From Peribacillus frigoritolerans_B (lineage in GTDB: Bacteria; Bacillota; Bacilli; Bacillales; DSM-1321): a DNA stretch of 64,000 nucleotides. The stretch spans positions 124,001 to 188,000 of the forward strand of contig NZ_JBIWES010000007.1 in assembly GCF_044762665.1 (NCBI RefSeq), read 5' to 3'. Made by a program: the position numbers and the translations under genes. This document shows, in pieces, positions 25,939 to 34,087 of this stretch (positions are counted from its first letter, which is position 1; each line of letters starts with the position of its first letter). Under the pieces are notes generated by a model. That model did not search any database and was not told where the DNA came from. It worked only from the letters and a program-made list of their open reading frames with translations.

Positions 25939-25968
25939 AAGAAGGGGTGTATGATGCACCCCCTTCTA
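25939..25968 (+). terminator. Stem-loop at the end of the catabolic operon
   Basis: AGAAGGGGTG and CACCCCCTTCT pair with a single bulged C around a short loop right after the stop codon. There is no T-run, so it may protect the 3' end instead of terminating. Confidence 0.5.
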
Positions 25969-26003
25969 GGACTTCAATTGTCCCTTTGCCCCTAAAGAAC
26001 GCC

Positions 26004-26339
26004 TCAATCCGTATCATTGCTAACATCTTTATCTGGATGCATGAAAGGCGGCTGCGGCGCTTTTTTAGACTCTAACAGTTCACGGTTTTCAGTTGAATTC
26101 CAGCCTATATCATTGGTGGGGTGTATCCATTCGTCTCCAGCCATGATTTCCGGGTCTGTATCTTCGCTCCAGTTTTCGAGTGGTGAGTTTTCAGATGCAT
26201 ATTTACTGTCGCCAATGACGACTCCATAATCATTGATGAATGGAGCCTGTGGTTTTATGCCGGTCCCTTTAAAGCTTGGTGCGTTAATTTGGTGTGGTTG
26301 TGTATCGTCGATAATTGGTGAATCCAATTTCTTTTTCAT
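26004..26339 (-). CDS. DUF3905-type hypothetical protein
   Basis: The 111-residue soluble, acidic protein contains APFINDYGVVIGDSKYAS, SPLENWSEDTDPEIM and DEWIHPTNDIGWN. I associate these with the Bacillaceae DUF3905 family, restricted to spore formers, but its function is not known. GGGAGACACG precedes the ATG, with Shine-Dalgarno AGGGAG 6 bases away. It is monocistronic and opposite in direction to the catabolic operon. Confidence 0.75.
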   Translation of the reverse strand: MKKKLDSPIIDDTQPHQINAPSFKGTGIKPQAPFINDYGVVIGDSKYASENSPLENWSEDTDPEIMAGDEWIHPTNDIGWNSTENRELLESKKAPQPPFMHPDKDVSNDTD

Positions 26340-26461
26340 ATCGTGTCTCCCTTTCCGTTTTACAGTTATGTTTCTCGTCTGTCCCTATATTATCCCTGAA
26401 TAATTTCCGGCATTTTTACCCCATTCTAAAAGGTAAACTATATTAAAAAGGATGGATGAAA

Positions 26462-26626
26462 ATGAAACGGAAAGCCAATGTGGATGGTGCTGTCAAAGCG
26501 AGTAAAACGCCAAAAAGAAACCAAGCTGAAAATGAATTTTCCAATGAGTTCGCAATGGAGGAAAATGCAATGAAAGGTGCCAACCGCAATTCAAAGCAAG
26601 GCAGAAAAGGAAGAAGTAATGGATAA
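26462..26626 (+). CDS. 54-residue basic protein, possible gamma-type SASP-like spore protein
   Basis: The frame opens MKRKANVDGAVKASKTPKRN and contains NEFSNEFAMEENAMKGANRN, then a basic glycine-rich tail. The E-F-x-x-E-F-A pattern followed by Asn-rich sequence recalls the GPR-cleaved repeats of gamma-type SASPs (TEFASETN), but the match is weak. AAAAAGGATGG precedes the ATG. It overlaps the next small gene by 8 bases, so they are probably co-transcribed. No other clue to function. Confidence 0.45.
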   Translation: MKRKANVDGAVKASKTPKRNQAENEFSNEFAMEENAMKGANRNSKQGRKGRSNG

Positions 26627-26765
26627 AGAAAAACGGAACAGCGGGGAAAAGATGGGAGAACATGTACGAACTGAATTTGGAATCGAATTCAGCGGCGATA
26701 TGAACGCAACTAAAATTTATGAAATTTTGGCAAAAGAAAACAAAAAACGTGAAAGTGATAAGTAA
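26619..26765 (+). CDS. 48-residue charged protein, partner of the preceding gene
   Basis: The frame begins MDKEKRNSGEKMGEHVRTEF and carries TEFGIEFSGDMNATKIYEIL, which again recalls a TEFxxEF SASP cleavage pattern. It is hydrophilic with a helical C-terminus. AAGGAAG lies 7 bases before the ATG at 26619, inside the upstream gene, so translation is coupled. A strong terminator follows directly. I do not recognise the family. Confidence 0.5.
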   Translation: MDKEKRNSGEKMGEHVRTEFGIEFSGDMNATKIYEILAKENKKRESDK

Positions 26766-26767
26766 AT

Positions 26768-26798
26768 AAGGACGGACCCGAATCTTGGGTCCGTCCTT
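26768..26798 (+). terminator. Bidirectional terminator between small spore-type genes and the radical SAM gene
   Basis: AAGGACGGACCC (26768-26779) and GGGTCCGTCCTT (26787-26798) form a perfect 12-bp stem between convergent genes. Confidence 0.85.
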
Positions 26799-26802
26799 AT
26801 TC

Positions 26803-28563
26803 TTAAAGCATGATGCTGCCGGATTTTGAGAGAGGGAAAATCGTTGATCCTTTACCACTCGGATCAAAATAGGCAAGCATGAACGATGGTTTATCGACGA
26901 TTGTTCCCTCAGCTAAATACATTTCCAAATCAAAGGGAAGTGCCTCGAGCAATGTGTGTTTGTGTATTTCCTTTTCGTTAAGAGCTAAAGCTGTGAAAGA
27001 GGAACCAAGCTGTTCAGGCTTATTCAGAATATATTCATATATCTCTTTCCGGCCATTTTTATCTAATGAAGCTTCCCACCAAGGTTTACGTGGTTTGTAT
27101 TTTTGATTCATGAAATAATCCAATTTCATGAGTCCGATAATGTTTTTCAGTTCGGCAGATTCCCGGGAAGCCAAAAACTGCTGTAAACGTCTGAACAAGT
27201 CTTCAAGCTGATGTCCGATTCGTGACCAACCTTGTTCATCCCAATAGGTACCGAAATCTTGAAAGAAGTCAAACGGTGATTGAAATACCGTTTTTACAAG
27301 ATATTCCGTAGTATGATCCATTCTATGGTCGTTCCAGTATTTTTCAAGGACATCTTCAACTTGTTTAATGCGGACGATGTCATCGAAGGATAAAACATTA
27401 TTCCCCAGGATTTCATATGGAGCATGTTCGCTGTATATATATTGGTGTTCATCGGCACGTATCCGTAAGCCAGTGCCCCGAAGCATCTTTAAGAAACCAA
27501 GCTGCATCTCTTCGGGTCTGAGCTCGAAAACATCATTGAAAGTCTTTCTGAAAGAATGATAATCTTCTTCTGGCAAACCGGCAATAAGGTCTAAATGCTG
27601 ATCAATTTTCTGGCCTTCTTTTACCATGGTTACGGTCCTGGTCAGTTTTTCGAAATTCTGCCTTCTCATTACTAGATCATTCGTATGATCATTCGTCGAT
27701 TGTACCCCTATTTCAAAGCGGAACAGTCCTGCAGGGGCATTATCGTTCAAGAACTGGATAACTTCCGGACGCATGATGTCCGCCGTGATCTCGAACTGGA
27801 AAACCACACCGGGATGATGTTCATCTATTAAGAATTGAAACATTTCCATGGCGTAACTTCGGCTGATATTGAAGGTTCGGTCAACGAACTTTATGGTCTT
27901 TGCACCATTAGCCATAAGGTACCTTATATCTTCTTTGATCTTTTCACGATCAAAATACCTGACACCCACTTCAATCGATGAAAGGCAAAATTGGCAGCTG
28001 AATGGGCACCCTCGGCTAGTTTCGATATATGTGACGCGTTTAGATAGGTCGCCACGGTCTTCCTCCAAACGATATGGAGTAGGGAGGGATTTCAAATCAA
28101 CCTTGCCGTTCTGAGGCTGGATGATTTTCTTCCCATCCTGTCGATACGCAATGCCACCGATCCTCTTATAGTCATTCGAACCTTCAATTTCAGATAAAAG
28201 GGCCTTGAAGGTGACTTCACCTTCTCCAATTACGATGAAATCAGCCCCAGGAATCTGATCAAGCCATTCCCCAACATCATAAGTGACTTCAGGTCCGCCC
28301 AGAATGATAACCAATTCCGGGTTGATCTTCTTCAGCATGGCTACCACTTTCATTGTTTCCTCGATGTTCCAAATATAGCAGCTGAACCCAATGACATCAG
28401 GTTTTTTGGAATGAAGGTCACCAACTATGTTCATAATTGGATCTTTTATCGTATATTCTGCCAGCTGTACATCATAATCCGGCTGGGCATAAGCTTTTAA
28501 ATATCGGATGGATAGCGATGTATGGATATATTTTGCATTAAGAGTACTGATTATTATATTCAT
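26803..28563 (-). CDS. B12-binding radical SAM protein
   Basis: The 586-residue protein has an N-terminal B12-binding Rossmann domain (residues 1-140; ILGGPEVTYDVG, IGEGEVTF) and a radical SAM core with the cluster motif SRGCPFSCQFCLS (C-x3-C-x2-C) near residue 180. A C-terminal domain of the DUF4080 type follows. The reaction is unknown; relatives are methylases or ring-modifying enzymes. The frame is open to 28659, but family N-termini start at MNIIISTLNAKYIHTS, the ATG at 28563. The only Shine-Dalgarno, AAAGGAG, lies 27 bases upstream with a small hairpin between (see separate entry). Confidence 0.88.
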   Translation of the reverse strand: MNIIISTLNAKYIHTSLSIRYLKAYAQPDYDVQLAEYTIKDPIMNIVGDLHSKKPDVIGFSCYIWNIEETMKVVAMLKKINPELVIILGGPEVTYDVGEWLDQIPGADFIVIGEGEVTFKALLSEIEGSNDYKRIGGIAYRQDGKKIIQPQNGKVDLKSLPTPYRLEEDRGDLSKRVTYIETSRGCPFSCQFCLSSIEVGVRYFDREKIKEDIRYLMANGAKTIKFVDRTFNISRSYAMEMFQFLIDEHHPGVVFQFEITADIMRPEVIQFLNDNAPAGLFRFEIGVQSTNDHTNDLVMRRQNFEKLTRTVTMVKEGQKIDQHLDLIAGLPEEDYHSFRKTFNDVFELRPEEMQLGFLKMLRGTGLRIRADEHQYIYSEHAPYEILGNNVLSFDDIVRIKQVEDVLEKYWNDHRMDHTTEYLVKTVFQSPFDFFQDFGTYWDEQGWSRIGHQLEDLFRRLQQFLASRESAELKNIIGLMKLDYFMNQKYKPRKPWWEASLDKNGRKEIYEYILNKPEQLGSSFTALALNEKEIHKHTLLEALPFDLEMYLAEGTIVDKPSFMLAYFDPSGKGSTIFPLSKSGSIML

Positions 28564-28570
28564 GTTGAAT

Positions 28571-28597
28571 GGCGTAAAAGAAACGCCTGGCTCCTTT
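28571..28597 (-). promoter_or_regulatory. Hairpin between Shine-Dalgarno and start codon of the radical SAM gene
   Basis: On the minus strand AAAGGAG (28597-28591) is followed by CCA, then GGCGT-TTCTTTT-ACGCC (28587-28571), then ATTCAAC and the ATG. Linear spacing is 27 bases, too long for normal initiation. Folding the five-pair hairpin leaves 10 unpaired bases, a normal distance. Confidence 0.5.
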
Positions 28598-28712
28598 CGT
28601 GTACATGTCTTTTTAAGCCAACAAGCACTAACGAGTAATTTTACCATAGCGTGCTTCATTTGAAAAATGAGTTATTGTATTGGGGAATCTTTACAGATTG
28701 AAATTTGATTGA

Positions 28713-28750
28713 AAAAAACGGATAAAGCAGAAAATGCTTCATCCGTTTTA
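28713..28750 (-). terminator. Terminator of the acyltransferase gene
   Basis: ACGGAT-A-AAGC and GCTT-C-ATCCGT form an interrupted 10-bp stem; the minus-strand T-run follows (plus-strand A-run 28712-28718). Confidence 0.7.
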
Positions 28751-28751
28751 T

Positions 28752-29777
28752 TTAAAAAGCTTGTTTAATATACTCTTTAGTTTTAGTCATGAAACGCTTT
28801 GGTTTGGTCGCCTTCAATTCGATGATCGGCTGGGCCATGGTAGCGATCATTTCACTTGATAATAACACGGTAATCAAGAAGGAGAGGCCGGCGAGCATGA
28901 TAAAGCTCTCTGTATTGCTGAAGTATTCCTGTATGGTGCTTTCACGGAAGAACCGAATGAGGAAACCATGCAGCAGATAGACATAAAGGGTTTGTTTACC
29001 CCAATTCGTAAAGAAATATTGTCCGCGTGGGATGAATGAAAGGAAGCTGAACACTGAAATGATGCTCAATCCATAAAACCCCAGACGTTTAAACATGGAC
29101 ACGATTGTCGCATCTTCAAGTTCGGCATATGGTTTCGAACCGAGCAGCCATTTATAATTGATATCGGTATTTAAATAAAAACCGATAAAAATCACTAACA
29201 TGATACAAAGCGAAGCCAAACGAACTTTGGGAGTGAAGAGTTTTTTTAAATGTTCCTTGCTTAAATGGTACCCGATCAAAAACATCGGGAAAAAAACGAA
29301 TGTCCTGGAGAGACTGAGATAATTGGAGATATTGTCAATATATCCAATCAATAATGCGATTATAATAGATAAACCTATGCCTACTGAAGGCTTTATCTTT
29401 GAGAAACCAAGCAGCATGATGTTCCAACAGAATAAACTGATCAAGAACCACAGCGACCATTGGGGGTCAAGCAGGTCTACAGTGATGGCAGAACGTTCAT
29501 ATAAGAAATAATAGTAGACGGTATATATCAATTGGAAAATGATGTAGGGTAAAATCAGTTTTTTAGTAATTTTCCCTAAATACCCTTTTTGATAAAAACC
29601 TTTTGCAAAGAACCCTGAAACAAGGATAAAGGCAGGCATGTGAAAGGAATAAATGGTTTTATATAAAGCATATATCGTTTCACTGTCATGTATATACGTA
29701 TTCAGCAAATGTCCAAAGACGACAAAAGCCATGAGAATGAACTTGGCGTTATCAAAGAAAAAATCACGTTGTTTCAT
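28752..29777 (-). CDS. Acyltransferase 3 family membrane protein (OafA/YrhL-like)
   Basis: A 341-residue integral membrane protein with about 10 hydrophobic helices. The N-terminus MKQRDFFFDNAKFILM and HMPAFILVSGFFAKG near residue 50 are typical of the acyltransferase 3 family that O-acetylates surface polysaccharides or peptidoglycan. The length fits the core domain without an SGNH extension. GGAGG lies 5 bases before the ATG at 29777; an upstream ATG at 29789 contains the ribosome binding site itself. No glycan genes are nearby, so the acceptor is unknown. Confidence 0.85.
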   Translation of the reverse strand: MKQRDFFFDNAKFILMAFVVFGHLLNTYIHDSETIYALYKTIYSFHMPAFILVSGFFAKGFYQKGYLGKITKKLILPYIIFQLIYTVYYYFLYERSAITVDLLDPQWSLWFLISLFCWNIMLLGFSKIKPSVGIGLSIIIALLIGYIDNISNYLSLSRTFVFFPMFLIGYHLSKEHLKKLFTPKVRLASLCIMLVIFIGFYLNTDINYKWLLGSKPYAELEDATIVSMFKRLGFYGLSIISVFSFLSFIPRGQYFFTNWGKQTLYVYLLHGFLIRFFRESTIQEYFSNTESFIMLAGLSFLITVLLSSEMIATMAQPIIELKATKPKRFMTKTKEYIKQAF

Positions 29778-30052
29778 TATTGCCTCCATTTAATAAATTT
29801 TTAAGGTAGCTAGAAAGCATTGTTATTTCTTATTCCCTAAATACCTTGTACTAAATCAATATTTATTAAATTTATTATAAAAACCTTAAATTAAGCTTAA
29901 CGCTAAGTTTTACAGGATTCAATATACTATAATTTGATATATAGGATAATTTTGGCTCTTAATGATTGCGCCGATTTTCGAAAAATACCGAGGAAAATCA
30001 AGATGGATGTCGAATAAAGTTGGTAAGTATGGGTTTTGATGAGGGGGTTAAT

Positions 30053-32212
30053 ATGAATATCGGTTATAAGAATGAAACGGAGTATAAACAGGAAATCTTA
30101 AAATTGAATAAACAAATCGAAGGGTTTTTAAAGGTTTTCAATTCGATGTCAGAGCCTTATATTAGGGTTGATGAGGAACTGCGTCTCACTTATGCCAATG
30201 ATGCAGCTTGTGCTTTGCTGGAAACAGCGAAAGATCAGCTGGAGTCCATGAAGATTACTGATTTTCTCGATGTTATCCCATTAAATAACCAGGAAGTGTC
30301 AAGCACCCTAAAAACCTCGAATGAAAGTGAAAGGCAAATTATCCAGCTACATACCGGAGCCCTTAAGCAAATAGAGTTCATACCAATGGGATCACTTTCC
30401 GAAGGACAGCAGTTCTATCGTTTGGGGGATGTGTCATTGGATGTTTCTTCGTCAAGGGAAACAGGGATGTCAAGGCAGATGTTTTTGGACATTTTCGATA
30501 CAGCCATAGAAAGCATCGTTCTATTCGACAGTTCAGGAATAATAATGGAAGTGAACCATGCTTTTATCCATGTCTTGGGCATCCCGAAAAAAGAGATTGT
30601 CGGTAAAAATATGAGGGACCTCATATCCCCAGATTATAGGGGATATTGGGATGTGAGTGTACAAAGAGCCTTTGATGAGTCGAACTACAAAGGAGAGGTA
30701 GAGATAAAGGTTGGCGAAGAACTGCATCATTTTACTTTCTCGATAAGTTCAACGGTAGGAAATGAATTATATATGTCGGTGCTTCGACGAATTACAGAAT
30801 CAAATATTATAGAAAAAAAGTTAGAGACGAGCGAAAGGATTTTTGCGGAATTATTCGACCAGTCCATGGATGCGATCATATTCTGGAATGATGACGGAAT
30901 CATTTTTCGGGTCAATCATTCAGCATGTAAAATATTCGAATCCAGCAGAGAGGATTTGATAGGCAGTTATATCTGGAAATATGTGTACAGCAACAATCAC
31001 CATTTCAGTGAGATGATGGAAACGTTTGAAAGAGACACCCAGGTGCGGGGTGAGTTGATTTATAAAATGCCAAATAACCAAATTAAATTGCTTGAATTGA
31101 CTGCCAAAAAACATGAAGGTGACGGATATAACGTAACGATCTTTCGAAATGTCAGTGAGCGCTGGCTGATTGAGAAGGAATTAAGGGATAGTGAGAAGAA
31201 ATTCAGGAAGATCTTTGAGGGAACATTAGACGGCTTGATTTTATGGAATCATGAAGGGTTCACGGATATTAATGAAGCGGGTCAGAAAATATTGGAGATT
31301 TCGAAGCGCAAACTGCTTTCTTTATCTGTAAAGGGATTCATCGAAAAAATTCCTGAAAATGCTCCTGACTTGAACGCTCACATTGAAAATGTTTATAAGC
31401 ATGAGGTCTACTCTTCCATCATTCCGATAACATTCGAAGATGGAAGAGTTAAGCATATTGAATTTTTGACGAGGAAAAATTTATATTCGAACCTGAATTT
31501 AAGCATTTTCCGTGATGTGAGTAAAAATCTCGAAATGCAGGAACAAATACGAAAATCGGATACTCTGAATGTCGTTGGTGAATTGGCGGCAGGAATCGCT
31601 CACGAAATCAGGAATCCAATGACAGCCTTAAAAGGTTTTATACAGTTGCTTGAGGATGGTGTTAAAGGGGAGTTTTCCACATATTTTCATGTGATTACAT
31701 CCGAAATTAAACGAATCGAAACCATAATCACGGAATTTTTGGTACTGGCAAAGCCGCAAGCGTTAAAAATTTTCAAACAGGATGTTCATACCATATTGAG
31801 AGAGACACTCGAATTGATGGCTGCTCAGGCACTGTTGGAAAATATTCAGTTCGAGACAGACTTTGAAGAAGATGTATTTAAGGTATTATGTGAAGCGAAC
31901 CAGTTAAAGCAAGTGTTCATTAATATCATCAAAAATGCACTGGAAGTCATGCCGGATGGCGGATCTGTTCACATTAAAACAAGCCGATTTTCAGAGAAAT
32001 ACGTTTGCATTTCAATTACAGACAAAGGCATGGGGATTTCAACGGAAATGCTAAAAAAATTGGGTGAACCTTTTTATACGACGAAGGATAGGGGAACAGG
32101 GCTGGGGCTCATGGTCAGCTATAAAATCATTGAAGAGCACAATGGCTATATAGAAGTGGAAAGCGAAGTGGGAAAAGGGACGAGCTTTCATATTTATTTG
32201 CCATTCGAGTAA
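30053..32212 (+). CDS. Orphan multi-PAS sensor histidine kinase (KinE/KinA class)
   Basis: The soluble 719-residue kinase has four PAS-like domains at roughly residues 20-130, 140-260, 265-380 and 385-500 (IVLFDSSGIIMEVNHAF, IIFWNDDGIIFRVNHSA, LILWNHEGFTDINEAG). The HisKA motif GIAHEIRNPMTALKGF has its His near residue 515, and HATPase boxes NIIKNALEVMP, DKGMGI and GTGLGL follow. This is the architecture of phosphorelay kinases acting on Spo0F. A Spo0E-type phosphatase gene lies 490 bases downstream, as kinE and spo0E are near neighbours in B. subtilis. AGGGGGT supports the ATG at 30053. No transmembrane segment is seen, so it senses an internal signal. Confidence 0.88.
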   Translation: MNIGYKNETEYKQEILKLNKQIEGFLKVFNSMSEPYIRVDEELRLTYANDAACALLETAKDQLESMKITDFLDVIPLNNQEVSSTLKTSNESERQIIQLHTGALKQIEFIPMGSLSEGQQFYRLGDVSLDVSSSRETGMSRQMFLDIFDTAIESIVLFDSSGIIMEVNHAFIHVLGIPKKEIVGKNMRDLISPDYRGYWDVSVQRAFDESNYKGEVEIKVGEELHHFTFSISSTVGNELYMSVLRRITESNIIEKKLETSERIFAELFDQSMDAIIFWNDDGIIFRVNHSACKIFESSREDLIGSYIWKYVYSNNHHFSEMMETFERDTQVRGELIYKMPNNQIKLLELTAKKHEGDGYNVTIFRNVSERWLIEKELRDSEKKFRKIFEGTLDGLILWNHEGFTDINEAGQKILEISKRKLLSLSVKGFIEKIPENAPDLNAHIENVYKHEVYSSIIPITFEDGRVKHIEFLTRKNLYSNLNLSIFRDVSKNLEMQEQIRKSDTLNVVGELAAGIAHEIRNPMTALKGFIQLLEDGVKGEFSTYFHVITSEIKRIETIITEFLVLAKPQALKIFKQDVHTILRETLELMAAQALLENIQFETDFEEDVFKVLCEANQLKQVFINIIKNALEVMPDGGSVHIKTSRFSEKYVCISITDKGMGISTEMLKKLGEPFYTTKDRGTGLGLMVSYKIIEEHNGYIEVESEVGKGTSFHIYLPFE

Positions 32213-32701
32213 TTTAGAAGGGAATGCTCTATACCTTTCTTAAGTTAACTGAAAGCATGGATATTTCATTGGGGATCCTTTATTGGATTCCTTTTTAGTT
32301 CCATCATTATTATCCTGGGATTAAAATTGAGGTTAAAACTATGATAAACATTTTTGTTTCCCTTTCAGGGGCTTTCCTTCTTTTAAATCATAGAAAGATT
32401 GGTCCTTGTTTGCTTTTGTGGGTAGCTGCCGAATTAAATAAGCGGAAACTAATAATAGAATCCAAATTGGGAGATCTTTCGAAGTAATCTTCGGAGCTGT
32501 CTTCATATGGAATCTTCCTAATCATTATAAGATGCTTATGCTTAGAAATTTCCGTCATATCCTGTCTGCTGATGGATAAAGCCTTATCGCAATTTAAGAA
32601 GTTTTGTCTTTTTTTGCGAATCTATTTACATATAAGGCATATTTTGTAATACTTCTTTATTATAATGTAACTTTAAAAGGGCAGGAGTAGTGAATGTAGT
32701 T
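32213..32701. other. 489-base gap before the spo0E-like gene
   Basis: No gene is recognisable here. TTTACA (32625-32630) followed 17 bases later by AATACT preceded by TG is a possible promoter for the Spo0E-like gene; TATAAT also occurs at 32661. I see no clear terminator for the kinase. Confidence 0.4.
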
Positions 32702-32944
32702 ATGAATTCTAGGTGTGCAACGGAAATTTGTTCTGAGATTCGAATGAAGCGTTGGGAAATGATGGAGTTGGCCAAAATGTATGGACTTGGCCATGAGTAT
32801 ACCCTTCGCCAAAGTGAGCAGCTTGACAAACTTATAAATGAGTATCTGATCCTTCAACATCATTCATCATTGGAAGTGAGAAATAAGCGAGACGAAATGG
32901 TTGTTATTGTACAGCAGCCCTTTAATGATGACATTACCTTTTAG
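32702..32944 (+). CDS. spo0E: Spo0E-family aspartyl-phosphate phosphatase
   Basis: Spo0E proteins dephosphorylate Spo0A~P and so delay sporulation. The 80-residue protein has the family helix pair EIRMKRWEMMELAKMYGLG and the signature SEQLDKLINEYL near residue 45. A GTG at 32690 is also in frame, but the GGAG is only 2 bases from it; the ATG at 32702 is 14 bases away, so neither start is ideal. Its place after a multi-PAS kinase and before kinD fits spo0E of B. subtilis, although other Spo0E-like paralogues (YisI, YnzD) cannot be excluded. Confidence 0.85.
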   Translation: MNSRCATEICSEIRMKRWEMMELAKMYGLGHEYTLRQSEQLDKLINEYLILQHHSSLEVRNKRDEMVVIVQQPFNDDITF

Positions 32945-33242
32945 AAGGAACTGAATGCATGACTTTTTAAATTAGCACGCAAGAGACAATCAACTTTGCG
33001 TAATTTCTGGTGAAATGAACCTTTGCAAACATATCATGAAAACAATTCAAAGAAAGACTTATATAAACAAGAATATATCTTATGAATTTCCTATGGATTT
33101 GATTAATCGAGGGGAGGCCACCAGAAGGTGTCCTTCATGCATTGGATTGTTTAGAAGTCTTAATTCTTCTGAATGAATTACACTGAGAAATAAAAAGTAA
33201 GGGCTGACTCACTTGATGGAGCCAGCCATGGAAGTTCCGCAA

Positions 33243-33974
33243 TTATAAAACTTCCAATAATATTACCATGAACAAAAGGCCGACAATGAAGGAATAGGTA
33301 GATGTGCGTTCATTACCATCCCCATGGCTTTCAGGGATCAGTTCCTTATAAACGATGAAAAGCATGGCCCCGGCGGCGAAAGCTAGGCCGTATGGAACCA
33401 GGAACCCAATGTAAGAGGTTAAATAATAACCCAATAAGCCCGTAATTATTTCGATGGTACCGGTTAAGGTTGCTATCAGGAATGCTGTGAGTTTACCGAT
33501 TTTTTGATTAATTAAAAACAAGGCGACAAGTAAGCCTTCCGGAGCATTTTGCAGGCCGATGGCAAAAGCGATCAAGTTACCTGTATCAGCTGTATCAGAG
33601 GCGTAACTGACCCCGACAGAAAGCCCCTCAGGAATATTATGGAGTGTAATGGCAGTGATGATGAGCAAAGCCTTTTCATCGAACTGAATGCCACTTTTCG
33701 TATGGCTGAGATCGATATGAGGAATGTTTTGTTCCATGATCGTTAATGTCATTACCCCGAGAAAAACCCCAATTACTAGCTGAACATACCCTCCGGTGGC
33801 CAGAGACTCCGGGATCAGGCTCAATAACGAAGCAGCCATCATGATTCCAGCGGTAAATGCCAGTAGTGTGTCTCTGAATCGATGTGTGATTGAACCTTGA
33901 ATGAACAAGATCGGTAACGCACCAAACCCTGTAGACATAGCAGATAGGATGCTGCCTAATAAAACTCCACTCAT
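33243..33974 (-). CDS. ZIP-family divalent metal transporter
   Basis: ZIP proteins move Zn2+ or related metals toward the cytoplasm. The 243-residue protein has 8 hydrophobic segments. The metal-site motifs are HNIPEGLSVG (TM4) near residue 112 and QNAPEGLLVA (TM5) near residue 141, followed by KELIPESH late in the protein. The short length is that of the GufA/ZupT branch. AAAGGAG is 6 bases before the ATG. An imperfect GGCTGACTC/GAGCCAGCC hairpin at 33207-33232 with a minus-strand T-rich tail is a probable terminator. Confidence 0.9.
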   Translation of the reverse strand: MSGVLLGSILSAMSTGFGALPILFIQGSITHRFRDTLLAFTAGIMMAASLLSLIPESLATGGYVQLVIGVFLGVMTLTIMEQNIPHIDLSHTKSGIQFDEKALLIITAITLHNIPEGLSVGVSYASDTADTGNLIAFAIGLQNAPEGLLVALFLINQKIGKLTAFLIATLTGTIEIITGLLGYYLTSYIGFLVPYGLAFAAGAMLFIVYKELIPESHGDGNERTSTYSFIVGLLFMVILLEVL

Positions 33975-34087
33975 AAATTTCTCCTTTGTAAGGTACTTAT
34001 CGTTACTTCTTTGTGAATTTTTGGGTGAAACAATAATTCATTGTATTTAGACATAAAGAATATGTTCCAGGAAAAACCCATTTTGCA

